Part shown: piece after piece, positions 1-8,411 of the stretch
Layout of the letters: each line of letters opens with the position of its first letter
Numbering within the stretch: the stretch's first letter is position 1
Assembly: GCF_030817655.1 (NCBI RefSeq)
Contig: NZ_JAUSZM010000003.1
Location: 3,534,001 to 3,598,000, forward strand
Length of the DNA stretch: 64,000 bases
Origin: Streptomyces sp. V4I2
GTDB lineage: Bacteria; Actinomycetota; Actinomycetes; Streptomycetales; Streptomycetaceae
Reading direction: 5' to 3'
Position numbers and translations under genes: made by a program
Notes under the pieces: generated by a model
What the model saw: only the letters and a program-made list of their open reading frames with translations
Database searches by the model: none
Told to the model about the DNA's origin: nothing

Positions 1-1
1 C

Positions 2-658
2 GAGGTGTCGTGGGCGACCGGCAGCAGTGCCAAGGTCGACAGTCTCGCCGTACGGCTGCTGGGAAGGGCGAAGGCGGCCGAGCGGAGTTGGAACTACGCG
101 GTGACCGGGGCGCGGATGGCGGACCTGCCCGGTCAGATGACGCGGGCGGCTGTGCAGAAGCCGGCGCTGGTGGCGGTGATGACGGGGGCGAACGACGCCT
201 GCCGGGCCAGCGTCTCGGCGATGACGTCCGTGGCCGACTTCCGGGCCGACTTCGAGGACGCGCTGAGCACGCTGCGCACGGCCTCGCCCAAGACACAGGT
301 GTACGTGGCGAGCGTGCCGAACCTGAAGCGGCTGTGGTCCCAGGGTCGTACGAACCCGATGGGCACGCGGGTGTGGCAGCTGGGCATCTGCCCGTCGATG
401 CTGGCGGACCCGAACGTGTTGGACGCCGCGGCGACCGAGCGGCGGGACACCGTGCAGCAGCGGGTGGAGGAGTACAACGAGGTGTTGGAGGAGGTCTGCG
501 CCAAGGACCGCCACTGCCGCTTCGACGAGGGCGCGGTGTACGACTTCCGGTTCGGGACCGACCAGCTCAGCCACTGGGACTGGTTCCATCCGAGTGTGAA
601 CGGCCAGGCGCGGCTCGCGGAGATCGCCTATCGCACGGTGACGGGCAAGAAGGCGTGA
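2..658 (+). CDS. SGNH/GDSL-family hydrolase, 5' end outside window
   Basis: This looks like the C-terminal two thirds of an SGNH-fold esterase or lipase. Block III is visible as GANDA near the middle (the GxND signature), and the catalytic Asp and His of block V lie in SHWDWFHPSVNG near the C-terminus. The block I GDS serine motif is missing, so the true start must lie upstream of the window; the GTG at position 5 is probably internal. SGNH enzymes hydrolyse esters in lipids, polysaccharides or small molecules, often outside the cell in Streptomyces. The substrate cannot be told from this fragment. The next gene follows 29 bases downstream on the same strand. Confidence 0.85.
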   Translation, partial: EVSWATGSSAKVDSLAVRLLGRAKAAERSWNYAVTGARMADLPGQMTRAAVQKPALVAVMTGANDACRASVSAMTSVADFRADFEDALSTLRTASPKTQVYVASVPNLKRLWSQGRTNPMGTRVWQLGICPSMLADPNVLDAAATERRDTVQQRVEEYNEVLEEVCAKDRHCRFDEGAVYDFRFGTDQLSHWDWFHPSVNGQARLAEIAYRTVTGKKA

Positions 659-687
659 CGCACAGGTCGTGACTTAAAGTTCCGCAC

Positions 688-1659
688 ATGAACGAACTCT
701 TCGGCACACTTTCCGACGGCACGCCTGTTCACCGCTGGACCCTGGAGCGGGCCGGCGTCCGCGTGCGGATCCTGTCGTACGGCGGGATCGTGCAGTCGGT
801 GGAGGTCCCGGACCGGGAGGGGCACGCCGCGGACGTGGTGCTCGGGTTCCCGGAGCTCGACGGCTATGTGACGCACCCGGACCCGTACTTCGGCGCCCTG
901 GTCGGGCGGTACGCGAACCGGATCGCGGGCGGCCGCTTCCCGCTCGACGGCCGGACGTACGCGCTCGCGCTCAACAACCCGCCCAATTCCCTGCACGGCG
1001 GCGAGCGCGGCTTCGACAAGCGGGTGTGGGACGTGACGCCGGTCGAGCACGGGGTGCGTCTGACGCGGGTGAGCGCCCATGGCGAGGAGGGCTTCCCGGG
1101 GCGTCTGGAGGTCTCGACGACGTACTCGCTGGACGAGGCCGGTGCGCTGCGGATCGCGTACGAGGCGGTCACGGACGCGCCGACCGTCGTGAACCTGACC
1201 AACCACAGCTACTTCAACCTCGGCGGGTCGGGGAACGCCGGTGGGCACGAACTGCGGATCGCCGCCTCCCGGTTCACCCCGGTCGACGCGGACCTGATCC
1301 CGACCGGCGTCCTGGACGAGGTGGCGGACACGCGCTTCGACTTCCGGGAGGCGCGGAAGGTGGGTTCCGGGTACGACCACAACTTCGTGCTCGACAAGGG
1401 GGTGACGGACGGGCCCGTGGAGGTCGCCGAGCTGTACGACCCGGCGTCCGGCCGGGTGCTGACCGTGGCGACCACCGAGCCCGGCCTCCAGCTGTACACC
1501 GCGGACCACCTCGGCGAGCCCTTCGCGCCCTGCGACGGCATCGCGCTGGAGACCCAGCACTTCCCCGACTCCCCGAACCGCCCGGAGTTCCCGAGCACGG
1601 TGCTGCGGCCGGGCGAGGTGTACCGCTCGGAGACGGTGTACGGGTTTTCCACTCGATAG
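688..1659 (+). CDS. galM: Aldose 1-epimerase (mutarotase)
   Basis: A 323-residue GalM-fold protein that interconverts alpha and beta anomers of hexoses in the cytoplasm. Family features are RYANRI near residue 73, NNPPNSLHGG near residue 95, the His-containing NLTNHSYFNLGG segment and the C-terminal ETQHFPDSPNRPEFPS stretch that holds the catalytic Glu region. Its length is normal for the family. The ATG is the first good start after the SGNH gene. A second paralogue lies at 29054-30100, attached to a sugar importer, so this copy may serve general galactose or arabinose metabolism. A strong hairpin follows the stop. Confidence 0.93.
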   Translation: MNELFGTLSDGTPVHRWTLERAGVRVRILSYGGIVQSVEVPDREGHAADVVLGFPELDGYVTHPDPYFGALVGRYANRIAGGRFPLDGRTYALALNNPPNSLHGGERGFDKRVWDVTPVEHGVRLTRVSAHGEEGFPGRLEVSTTYSLDEAGALRIAYEAVTDAPTVVNLTNHSYFNLGGSGNAGGHELRIAASRFTPVDADLIPTGVLDEVADTRFDFREARKVGSGYDHNFVLDKGVTDGPVEVAELYDPASGRVLTVATTEPGLQLYTADHLGEPFAPCDGIALETQHFPDSPNRPEFPSTVLRPGEVYRSETVYGFSTR

Positions 1660-1692
1660 ACGCCGGGCTTTTCCGCCTGTCGGACGTGATGA

Positions 1693-1726
1693 GCCCCGGC
1701 CCAGAGGTCAGGTCCCGGGCCGGGGC
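1693..1726 (+). terminator. Hairpin after galM
   Basis: GCCCCGGCCC at 1693-1702 pairs perfectly with GGGCCGGGGC at 1717-1726 around a 14-nt loop. It lies 34 bases past the epimerase stop. No U-tract follows, which is common for Streptomyces terminators. Confidence 0.7.
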
Positions 1727-1851
1727 TGGTTCATGGGAGAAACGTGTCCCGGATCAGACGTTACTGTAATCGTCGCGGTGAGCCTACGGTCCGTGATGGA
1801 GCGGCTCACCTGGATTTCGTACGAACCGTTCCTGAAGACTGAGTGGGAGAA

Positions 1852-3031
1852 GCTCCTATAGACCGTCAAGCGGCTTGTTTGAGCTGTTCGGCGGTGATGT
1901 GAGGGCGGGGTAGATGCTGGTAGACCTCGCGGGCGACGAACCGTTTCAAGCAGCGCATGATGTCCTTCTTGGTCATGCCTTCGGCGGTGCGTCTGGCGAC
2001 GTACTCGCGGGTGCGCTGGTCGTGGCGCATGCGGACCAGCACGATCGTGTGCAGGGCCCGGTTGGCTTGGCGGTCTCCGCCCCGGTTGAGGCGGTGCCGG
2101 TTGGTGCGGCCGGAGGAGGCCGGCAGCGGGGCGGCACCGCACAGGTGGGCGAAGGATGCTTCCGAGCGCAGGCGGTCCGGGTTGTCGCCGACGGTGGTCA
2201 GCAGCTGGCCCGCGCTCTCGGGGCCGACGCCGGGCAGAGCGATCAGCCGTGGTGCGGCCCGGGTGACCAGCGGGCCCAGGTCCGCGTCGGCTTCGGCGAT
2301 TTCCTCCTCCAGCCGCTGGCAGCGGCGGGCGAGCCGTCGCAGCGTGATCCTGACCGCGCAGTCCGGATCCGCCAGGTCGCCCACGGGCCGGGACCGGGCC
2401 AGGGCGTCTATCAGCTCGCCGGTGGCCAGGCCGCGCAGCCTCTCGCGCACCGCGGCCGGTGCGGTGATGATGAGCGTGCGGATCTGGTTGATGGTCTGGG
2501 TGCGGGCCTTGACGGCCGAACTGCGGGCCACCCGCAGGGTGCGGATGGCCTCCACGATCCCGTTGCGGGTCTTCGGAATGCCCGAGGCCCGGCCGGACAG
2601 CACGGCGGTCGCGGCGGCGTAGGCGTCAACCGGGTCGGACTTGCCATTGTCCCGCCTGGCCTTGCGGTCGGGTCGGTCGACCTCGATGACGGTGACACCC
2701 TTTGTGGTCAGGAAACGGGCGATCTCGGCCCCGTAGGCGCCGGTGCCCTCGATGCCTACCGCCAGAACCTCGCCGTGCGAACGCAGCCAGTGGAGCAGCT
2801 GCTCATAGCCGGCGGGACCGGTCGGGAACGGCTCGGTGGCCAGGTGCCGGCCCACGGTGTCGATCGCGGCCGCCTGGTGCAGGTCGGTGTGGGTGTCGAT
2901 CCCGCCAATGACCGCTATCTCATCTGCTGCCATGCTGGACGTGCTGTCCTTCCGTACGACGCATCAGGGAGGGCACGCGCCGGTCGGGCGGACGGACAAG
3001 ACAGTGATGGGACCTTTGGCCGGGCTCCTAT
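1852..3031 (-). mobile_element. IS110-family insertion sequence, ends provisional
   Basis: The element is defined by the intact IS110-type transposase inside it. IS110 elements usually lack long terminal inverted repeats and do not duplicate their target, and none are seen here. The octamer GCTCCTAT occurs just after the transposase stop (1852-1859) and again upstream of its start (3024-3031), so it could be the core shared by both ends. An 8-mer repeat over these distances could also be chance, and the implied left end of about 90 nt is short for a family that encodes its guide (bridge) RNA there. The true left end may lie further right, towards 3158. Confidence 0.4.
1866..2933 (-). CDS. IS110-family transposase (DEDD recombinase)
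   Basis: A 355-residue DEDD transposase. The RuvC-like N-terminal domain shows D13 in GGIDTHTD, E62 in VGIEGTGAYG, and D100 and D103 in the GKSDPVDAYA segment. The C-terminal Tnp domain carries LPGVGP (residues 233-238) and the serine region CGAAPLPASSGRT (Ser273/274), the usual position of the nucleophilic serine. All expected catalytic groups are present and the length is typical, so the gene looks functional. Members of this family recombine DNA with a structured bridge RNA made from the element's non-coding end; here that would come from the bases just right of the start codon. Confidence 0.95.
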   Translation of the reverse strand: MAADEIAVIGGIDTHTDLHQAAAIDTVGRHLATEPFPTGPAGYEQLLHWLRSHGEVLAVGIEGTGAYGAEIARFLTTKGVTVIEVDRPDRKARRDNGKSDPVDAYAAATAVLSGRASGIPKTRNGIVEAIRTLRVARSSAVKARTQTINQIRTLIITAPAAVRERLRGLATGELIDALARSRPVGDLADPDCAVRITLRRLARRCQRLEEEIAEADADLGPLVTRAAPRLIALPGVGPESAGQLLTTVGDNPDRLRSEASFAHLCGAAPLPASSGRTNRHRLNRGGDRQANRALHTIVLVRMRHDQRTREYVARRTAEGMTKKDIMRCLKRFVAREVYQHLPRPHITAEQLKQAA

Positions 3032-3158
3032 GAGGTCACGAACGCCTGACCGGCACGCGCGCGGTGGCACCGCCCGACAGGCCGACGGTTCTCCCGACAG
3101 ACAGCCGAAGCGCCAGTGAGTCCTTGAGTCAGACCTCCGAGCGGTGCCACCGCAATCA
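2934..3158 (-). other. Non-coding gap between IS110 and TnpB-like genes; possible guide-RNA region
   Basis: These 225 bases hold no convincing gene. They are the 5' flank of the IS110 transposase, where IS110-group elements encode a bridge RNA, and also the 3' flank of the tnpB-like gene, where TnpB systems make their guide RNA. Both genes read leftward, so either RNA would be on the minus strand. A perfect 13-bp inverted repeat (3061-3073 and 3141-3153) lies in it. RNA production is inferred from family knowledge, not shown by the sequence. Confidence 0.3.
3061..3153. repeat. 13-bp inverted repeat, each arm also a mini-hairpin
   Basis: GCGGTGGCACCGC (3061-3073) and GCGGTGCCACCGC (3141-3153) are exact reverse complements. 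Each arm alone can fold as GCGGT-3 nt-ACCGC. Small end hairpins are a feature of IS200/IS605-type elements, and long stems occur in guide RNAs. The arms lie directly after the tnpB-like stop codon. Confidence 0.6.
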
Positions 3159-4841
3159 TCACTGTGAGTCCTGTTGCCAGGACTGCTGCTCAGCCGGGTG
3201 CTCCGAACGGTGTTGGGCACCCTGGTCGCCCGCTTTCGCTCCACCACCGGGCGGCACGCATCCGGTGCGCGGTCCGGGAATGTGGGGGCGGGTTTCCTCA
3301 CGCCTGCGGGTGTCCGGTCGGGCCTGGGCGGTCCGATGCCCACCACGATCACTCTGGTCGGGGTGGGGCGGTGCCGTCCGTCGCCGGATCGGGTGTCCGA
3401 GGGCGCGTCGCCCGACCGCGATGCTCGCCGCATCGTGCCGGGACATCTTGCGTCGCGGGGTGGTCAGCGGTTTCTGCCAGTGCTGGACACCCCACCGGCT
3501 GGTGTAGGCCGGGTCAACCGCCACGACGGCCAGGTTCTGTTCGGCTGCCATCGACACCAGCCGGGCCCTGAGCTTGGCGGTGGGGAAGCGGGACAGCAGG
3601 CGGCGGAAGCGTTTGTTGCGGCCGTGCTTCTCCCGGCTGGTGCCGTCGGTGAAGTCGAGGTCCTCGATGGCGATCGCGGCGGCCCCGCAGCGCCGGGTGT
3701 GGTGCAGCAGCCGGGTCAGGGCGTGCCGGATCTGTGCGTCCCGGTGCTCGGCAGTGCCGGTGAGGTCGTAGAAGAACCGTTGTGGTTCGCCGACCGGGTT
3801 GCCGTGCACATCCAACTGCCAGGCGGCCAAGTGGTCATCGTTCATGTCGACCCCCACCACCCCCCGCGCCAGCGCCGCGTTGAGCGGCAGGACGGGGGCG
3901 GCGGCGCGCTGCCAGGACGCGGTGATGTACCAGCGGCCGCGCGCGGTGTCGTGGTGGATGCGGTAGGCCACCGCCCGGTTCGCGGTGATCCGGTCCAGCC
4001 ACTCCGTGCCCCGGTGCTGGAACCGTACGGTGGCGTCGAGGAGGTAGCGGCCGTGCGGTGCGTTGGCCAGGTGGGCCAGCGGGGCCGGGAGCTTGACCGA
4101 GATCTGTCCGGTGTCGGTTACGCGGAGGGTCTCGTTGCCGAAGCGCTTGCCGGACTCGCCGTCGGCGGTCAGGAACATCCGCTCCTCCCGCCACCGTTCC
4201 CGCCATGCCTGTTCGCTCAGTCCGGCCGCCTCAAGGTGGTGGCGGGTGTTCGCGAGGCGCTTGCCGCCGCGCACCACGTGCACCCGGCCCGCCGCCCAGT
4301 CCGCCTCCACCAAAGCCAGCCGGTCCTTGAGGGTGTGCAGGCGGCGGGACTTGGCATGCCACTCACCACGCGTGGCATAGCCGCGCGCCAGGCCTTCGTG
4401 TTTGTCAGCCTTGGCGCCCAGCGGCCGGGCCAGCCGCGCCTCGATGGAGGCGATCTGCTTGTGCAGCCAGGCCAGGTGGGCGGCCTGGCCGCGCCGGGCC
4501 AGCGCCCACTGGTCATGGGTAGCCTTGGTGATGCTGCCCGCCCACCGCGCCGACGACCTCCCCGTCAGCGCCCGCTTGCGCACCGCCCACGCGGCCGCGT
4601 CATGCGCCAGCCCCTGCCGGGAGCGCTCCGCGAGATCACCCGCCGCCAGCGACCCCAGAAACATGCCCACCTCGGCGAGGACCGCCGCGTCCGACTCGCT
4701 CACCCGCAGCCGGTCCCGGATCGCCACCCCGGCCGGGCCGGGCACCACGAACGACGCCGCCAACTTCCGTAGTGCGCTCACCCGTTCACCCCCGTCCGGC
4801 CGAAGAGCCCCGTCACGGCAGTCAACGAGCAGCCTCCGCAA
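3159..4841 (-). CDS. TnpB-like RuvC protein (IS200/IS605 OrfB-related)
   Basis: A 560-residue protein with the split RuvC core of TnpB nucleases. D332 is in GVVGVDMNDDH, E393 in AIAIEDLDF, and the last acidic residue D470 in SRHDAASIAVGRRALG. The stretch between E393 and D470, where classical TnpB carries a four-cysteine zinc ribbon, has no cysteine at all. The N-terminal half is basic and helical. No TnpA partner is nearby. The C-terminal 80 residues are Arg/Pro/Gly-rich and likely disordered. Actinobacterial TnpB-related proteins of this type are widespread, and because all three catalytic acids remain it may still be an RNA-guided nuclease. The start is uncertain: a GTG 20 codons in (VSALRKLA) is an alternative. 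Confidence 0.75.
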   Translation of the reverse strand: MRRLLVDCRDGALRPDGGERVSALRKLAASFVVPGPAGVAIRDRLRVSESDAAVLAEVGMFLGSLAAGDLAERSRQGLAHDAAAWAVRKRALTGRSSARWAGSITKATHDQWALARRGQAAHLAWLHKQIASIEARLARPLGAKADKHEGLARGYATRGEWHAKSRRLHTLKDRLALVEADWAAGRVHVVRGGKRLANTRHHLEAAGLSEQAWRERWREERMFLTADGESGKRFGNETLRVTDTGQISVKLPAPLAHLANAPHGRYLLDATVRFQHRGTEWLDRITANRAVAYRIHHDTARGRWYITASWQRAAAPVLPLNAALARGVVGVDMNDDHLAAWQLDVHGNPVGEPQRFFYDLTGTAEHRDAQIRHALTRLLHHTRRCGAAAIAIEDLDFTDGTSREKHGRNKRFRRLLSRFPTAKLRARLVSMAAEQNLAVVAVDPAYTSRWGVQHWQKPLTTPRRKMSRHDAASIAVGRRALGHPIRRRTAPPHPDQSDRGGHRTAQARPDTRRREETRPHIPGPRTGCVPPGGGAKAGDQGAQHRSEHPAEQQSWQQDSQ

Positions 4842-5102
4842 AGGTCACCCATTCGACCCAAGAACTCCCGTTCCCCTCCCAAGAGCGAAGGTCCACAACA
4901 CACCCCAGGCCGCAGGAGCCCCTTGACACACAGCGGAACAACCGCGTTCAGCACGGGCACTCACTCACGCTCACCAGAAGGCACTCATGCTCATGAAACG
5001 GGCAGCAGTTCCTGACCCCATGGCGTGGACCACTTCCGTCACGCGATACTGCGGCCGTTCGCACCCCATGCGCCCCACAGCGACGGAAGGACCTGAACTT
5101 CC
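4842..5102. other. Intergenic region, tnpB-like to Pcp-like gene
   Basis: These 261 bases separate two divergent genes. The base composition is lower in GC than the surroundings, and short direct repeats of an ACTCAC/CTCATG type occur at about 4959-4995. A TTGACA at 4923-4928 has no good -10 at the usual spacing. An AAGGA box about 13 bases before 5103 serves the downstream gene. Confidence 0.4.
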
Positions 5103-6356
5103 TTGAATTCCATACGTGTTCGGATCGGCGTACTCGGACTGGCCCTGGTGGCCGGGCTGGCGGCCCCCACCCAGGCGTCCGCCGCCGAGACCGCTCTCCC
5201 ACCCACTGTCGAGGAGCAGCGGCTCGACCGGGCCGTACCGCAGGAGATCCTCCGGCGTTCCGGATTCGACGCCGTGACCGCGGAGTTCGCCCGGGAGCTC
5301 GCCGCGGCGCGCTCCTACGCCGAGGCGCGGCGGGTCGTCGTACGGGAGGGGTCGGCGCTGTGGCGGCGGGCCGTCGGGCGGGCGCAGGGGCGGGGGCCGG
5401 TGGGCGGTGACCTCAGTCGGGACGACGACCGGCCGCTGTACTGGGCGCGGCTGGGGATGACGCGGGACGTGCGGACGTGGGAGCCGCGGTTCGGGCTGAC
5501 GGACGACCGACGCAGCGCCCTGCTCGGTGAGTTGGAGCGGACGTCACGCGGGCAGACCGCTGTGCGGTATCCGCGGGGCGACGGGATCAAGCGGGTCCTT
5601 GTCACCGGCTTCGATCCGTTCACGCTGGACCGGGACATCCGGATCTCCAACCCGTCGGGAGCGACCGCGCTGGCGCTCGACGGCACGGTGATCGAGACCG
5701 CGGAGGGGCCGGCACGGGTCGAGACCGTCGTCTTCCCGGTGCGCTGGCAGGACTTCGCGGACGGCACGGTGGAACGGACGCTGCGGCCGTACCTGCGGCA
5801 GGTGGATCTCTTCGCCACCGTGAGTCAGGGGCGCGTGGGGCGGTTCGACGTCGAGCGGACCAACGGGGCCTGGCGGGGCGGGTTCCCCGACAACGACAAC
5901 ATCGGCAGGACCGAGACCGTGCCGGTCCGCGATCCGGCCTCGCAGCCGCAGTGGACCTCTACGACGCTGCCGTACGCGACGATCGTGGGAGCTGAGACCG
6001 GGCGGTTTCCTGTGTACGACAACACGAGTGTGACCGAGATTCCGGCGGGCGGTACGGAGGCCGTGGTGCGGGCGGACGGGCCGACGCCGGGGTCTACCGC
6101 GCGGGCCGGGGGCGGCGGGAACTATCTGTCCAACGAGATCGCCTATCGGGCCACGCTGTTGCGGGACCGGCTGGGGTTGCACGAGGTGTTGCCGGGTGGG
6201 CATGTGCATACGCCTGTGCTGCAGTTCGGGGCGGGGAACACGGATCCGGCCGGCGGGGCGGTGACGGATGCGGAGTTCGTGCGGAACCGGGTGGACATCA
6301 TCGCGCAGGTGACGGGGATTGTGCGGGTGGCTGTGGAAGAGACATCGGCTGTGTAG
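5103..6356 (+). CDS. Secreted pyroglutamyl-peptidase-like protein with altered active site
   Basis: A 417-residue protein read from a TTG with an AAGGA box upstream. Residues 1-28 are a signal peptide ending ASA. The C-terminal half matches the C15 pyrrolidone carboxyl peptidase fold: VLVTGFDPF (165-173), Glu at position 251 in DVERTN, and His369 in GHVHTP. At the place of the catalytic cysteine (family pattern Y-V-C-N) the sequence reads Y-L-S-N, so Ser343 replaces Cys. The N-terminal 150 residues are an extension not found in cytoplasmic Pcp. C15 enzymes remove N-terminal pyroglutamate; whether this variant does is doubtful. It could be a serine variant or a non-catalytic binding protein. 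Confidence 0.8.
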   Translation: MNSIRVRIGVLGLALVAGLAAPTQASAAETALPPTVEEQRLDRAVPQEILRRSGFDAVTAEFARELAAARSYAEARRVVVREGSALWRRAVGRAQGRGPVGGDLSRDDDRPLYWARLGMTRDVRTWEPRFGLTDDRRSALLGELERTSRGQTAVRYPRGDGIKRVLVTGFDPFTLDRDIRISNPSGATALALDGTVIETAEGPARVETVVFPVRWQDFADGTVERTLRPYLRQVDLFATVSQGRVGRFDVERTNGAWRGGFPDNDNIGRTETVPVRDPASQPQWTSTTLPYATIVGAETGRFPVYDNTSVTEIPAGGTEAVVRADGPTPGSTARAGGGGNYLSNEIAYRATLLRDRLGLHEVLPGGHVHTPVLQFGAGNTDPAGGAVTDAEFVRNRVDIIAQVTGIVRVAVEETSAV

Positions 6357-6379
6357 GTGTCCGGTCATGGGGGCGGGCG

Positions 6380-6488
6380 TCGGGGTGTTTTCGCCCCCTC
6401 CGCCCCTTCCCGTCCCGTCCCTGGGGGCTGCGCCCCCAGACCCCCGCTTTCGGCCCGAAGGCCTCGTCCTCAAACGCCGGACGGGCTG
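6380..6488. repeat. GC-rich intergenic repeat with terminator hairpin
   Basis: The block between two convergent genes contains CTGGGGGC-3 nt-GCCCCCAG (6421-6439), then a CCCGCTTTCGGCCCGAAGG segment and CTCAAACGCCGGACGGGCTG. The same words occur twice, in opposite orientations, at 31930-32150. It overlaps the stop of the EI24 gene and probably terminates both flanking genes. Confidence 0.8.
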
Positions 6489-7264
6489 ACAGAGCCTTCG
6501 GACGGGCTGACAGGAGGCGTCTCCTCGGCCAGTAGGTCCCGGGCCATCAGTGTCGCGCCCGCTACCGCGCCCGGCATCAGGAAGACCGCGACGAAGGGGA
6601 TCAGGAAGGACACGGCGAGGGGGGTGCCGAAGCCCCAGACCAGGGTTTTGCGGGTGCGGAGGAGGGCGAGTCGGTCGCGGAGTTCGACGCGGCGGCGTTG
6701 GAGGGCGACGGAGGTGAGTTCCTGGGTGAGGAAGAAGCCGGTGACAAGGAAGCCGATCACCGGGACGACCGTCTGGCCGACGACCGGGATGAAGCCGAGC
6801 CCGAAGAGGAGGACGCCCCACAGCAGGGCCCGCACGAGGATGCGGAGGCTGTCGCGGGCCGAGATCCACAGCTCGCGCCAGAGCGGGAGGCCGGACTCGG
6901 GGGCGGTGCCGTCCGGCGAGACGTCCCGGTCGACCTTCTCGGAGAGGTTCTCGTAGAAGGGCTGGCCGATCAGGAGGGTGACCGCGGTGAAGGTGATGAC
7001 GGAGAGGAGGAGGGCCAGGGCGAACAGGACGGCGGTCAGGAAGCCGCGGAAGAGGCCGGGCCACGGGCTCGACCAGTCGTCCGCGAACGGGGTCGCCCAC
7101 GTCACGAAGTCCTCGCCCCAGAGGGCCAGGGCGACCAGGGCCGCCGCGTAGAGGACCAGCGTGATCAGGCCGGGGAGCAGGCCGAAGCCGAACTGCTTGC
7201 CGTGCCGGGCCACCCAACGCTGGCCTTCCATGAGGTACTTGAATCCCGCCCCGAGATCGCGCAT
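6470..7264 (-). CDS. EI24-domain (CysZ-like) membrane protein
   Basis: A 264-residue integral membrane protein of the EI24/CysZ family. Hydrophobic spans lie at roughly 25-50, 75-100, 140-165, 165-190 and 215-240, and the family segment IGQPFYENLSEKVDRDV lies after the second span. CysZ of gamma-proteobacteria passes sulfate, but the role of the actinobacterial EI24 proteins is not settled. No sulfur gene is adjacent. The C-terminal tail is Ser/Pro/Glu-rich. The ATG is supported by the family-like start GFKYLMEGQRW. It is convergent with the Pcp-like gene and separated from it by a repeat-type terminator. Confidence 0.85.
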   Translation of the reverse strand: MRDLGAGFKYLMEGQRWVARHGKQFGFGLLPGLITLVLYAAALVALALWGEDFVTWATPFADDWSSPWPGLFRGFLTAVLFALALLLSVITFTAVTLLIGQPFYENLSEKVDRDVSPDGTAPESGLPLWRELWISARDSLRILVRALLWGVLLFGLGFIPVVGQTVVPVIGFLVTGFFLTQELTSVALQRRRVELRDRLALLRTRKTLVWGFGTPLAVSFLIPFVAVFLMPGAVAGATLMARDLLAEETPPVSPSEGSVSPSGV

Positions 7265-7334
7265 GGGGGAACTCTATCGGGAGGTTGTCGGTCACCTTTT
7301 GACCAGCCGAGCCGGATGGCGCCCCGGCGCCGGG

Positions 7335-8198
7335 TCACACAGGAGTCACCGCCACCACGACCCCCCGCTCCGCCGCCGGAGACACCGCCGCCGACACCCG
7401 TACCGCCGCCGCCCGCGCGAAGCGCCCCGCTCGGGACGCGCTCGTCAGGAGGAGCGGCTGGAGGTGTTCGAGGCCGGAGACGAGGAGTTCCTCGCCGGCG
7501 ATCAGGACCGGGCGGGCCGCCTTCGTCGTCGCCGCTGCCGCCTCCGTGAGGTCGGCCAGCGGGGCGAGCGTCGTGCGGACCACGTTGGCACCGGCGGCGG
7601 CCGCGCGTTCCGCGAGGGCGACTTGGAGCGGCAACAGCGGGGCCAGCGCGGTCGTCAGCGCATCGGCGATGCGGCGGAGTTCGGGGTTCGACTCCTCCAG
7701 TACGTCCGCCGCCGCCCGGATCACCGGGGTGAGGGCGAGGAGCGCACCGGCGGCCAGTCCAGCCGCCGCCGGCAGCAGGGGCGAGGCCGCCTCGACCAGG
7801 TCGCCGAGCGCCGCCGCGAACTCCTCCACGGCCGGCTCCACGGCGTCCAGGACGGGCAGCAGGCTGTCGCCCAGGGCCGCGAGCAGCGCCTGGGCCGGTT
7901 CGCTCACGGGGTGCACGGCCAGCGGCGCCCCGGAGGTGCCCAGCCGCATCAGCGTGTCGACGATCCGGTAGAACGCCTCCTGGGCCTGCGGAGACTCGCT
8001 CGCCTCGGCCAGTTCCGCGGTGGTCTCGCGCAGGACGCGCAGCGCCTCGCTGCCCGAACCGTCGCGCGGGTCGAAGGTGTTGATGGCGATTCTGGTGATG
8101 TTCCCGGCCGTGTCGAGGAGTTGGCCGGTGATGTCGGTGGTGTTGCGGGCCATGCGCAGTACGTCGTCCCTGCTGGGGAGCGAAGGGATCGTGGCCAC
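7335..8198 (-). CDS. Alanine-rich hypothetical protein
   Basis: About 287 residues, unusually rich in Ala and Leu, with long amphipathic helices across residues 20-280 and no obvious signal peptide or catalytic motif. I chose the GTG at 8198 (VATIPSLPSRDD) over a longer frame because GAGGAGAG lies just before it. Polar and hydrophobic residues alternate in helical periods, which suggests a helical-bundle or membrane-surface protein. I do not recognise the family. It is transcribed divergently from the M14 peptidase and lies 70 bases downstream of the EI24 gene's start region, so it may have its own promoter in 8199-8411. Confidence 0.7.
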   Translation of the reverse strand: MATIPSLPSRDDVLRMARNTTDITGQLLDTAGNITRIAINTFDPRDGSGSEALRVLRETTAELAEASESPQAQEAFYRIVDTLMRLGTSGAPLAVHPVSEPAQALLAALGDSLLPVLDAVEPAVEEFAAALGDLVEAASPLLPAAAGLAAGALLALTPVIRAAADVLEESNPELRRIADALTTALAPLLPLQVALAERAAAAGANVVRTTLAPLADLTEAAAATTKAARPVLIAGEELLVSGLEHLQPLLLTSASRAGRFARAAAVRVSAAVSPAAERGVVVAVTPV

Positions 8199-8411
8199 GA
8201 GCTCTCTCCTCGTCTCACACGCCTGGGCCGGCGCCGAACTCCGGGGTGTTCCGCCCTCAGCATGCCCACTCCGCACCCCCAATGCGCCCCCGGCCGACCA
8301 CCGGTGACGAGCCGTCCGGGGTGTCAGCGACTCCGACTCCCTCTTGTTGCGGTTGAGTCGAACAGGTACACCTCGCCGTACCGATCACAGGAAGCCCCAC
8401 AGGAGGTACGC

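Noticed and set aside
1777..1810. 8-bp inverted repeat GGTGAGCC/GGCTCACC
   Set aside because: Too short and too far from any start or element end to assign; it could be part of the IS110 right end, but nothing confirms it.
1708..1865. Possible gene remnant left of the IS110 transposase (minus strand)
   Set aside because: The frame has codon use unlike neighbouring genes (AGG, ATT, ACA, GTA) and no partner half on the other side of the element.
1852..3031. GCTCCTAT direct repeat as firm IS110 boundaries
   Set aside because: An 8-mer match between two flanks of a few hundred bases is expected by chance about once; kept only as a provisional mark.
4923..4951. TTGACA as a promoter for the Pcp-like gene
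   Set aside because: No acceptable -10 hexamer at 16-19 bp and the distance to the start is over 170 bases.
7949..8282. Longer N-terminus for the Ala-rich protein (start at 8282)
   Set aside because: The extra residues read as untranslated DNA, and the GTG at 8198 has GAGGAGAG in the right place.
7161..8411. Upstream in-frame extension of the M14 peptidase gene
   Set aside because: It runs antisense through the Ala-rich gene, lacks a signal peptide at its start, and the GTG at 8412 has a perfect AGGAGG and begins a signal peptide.
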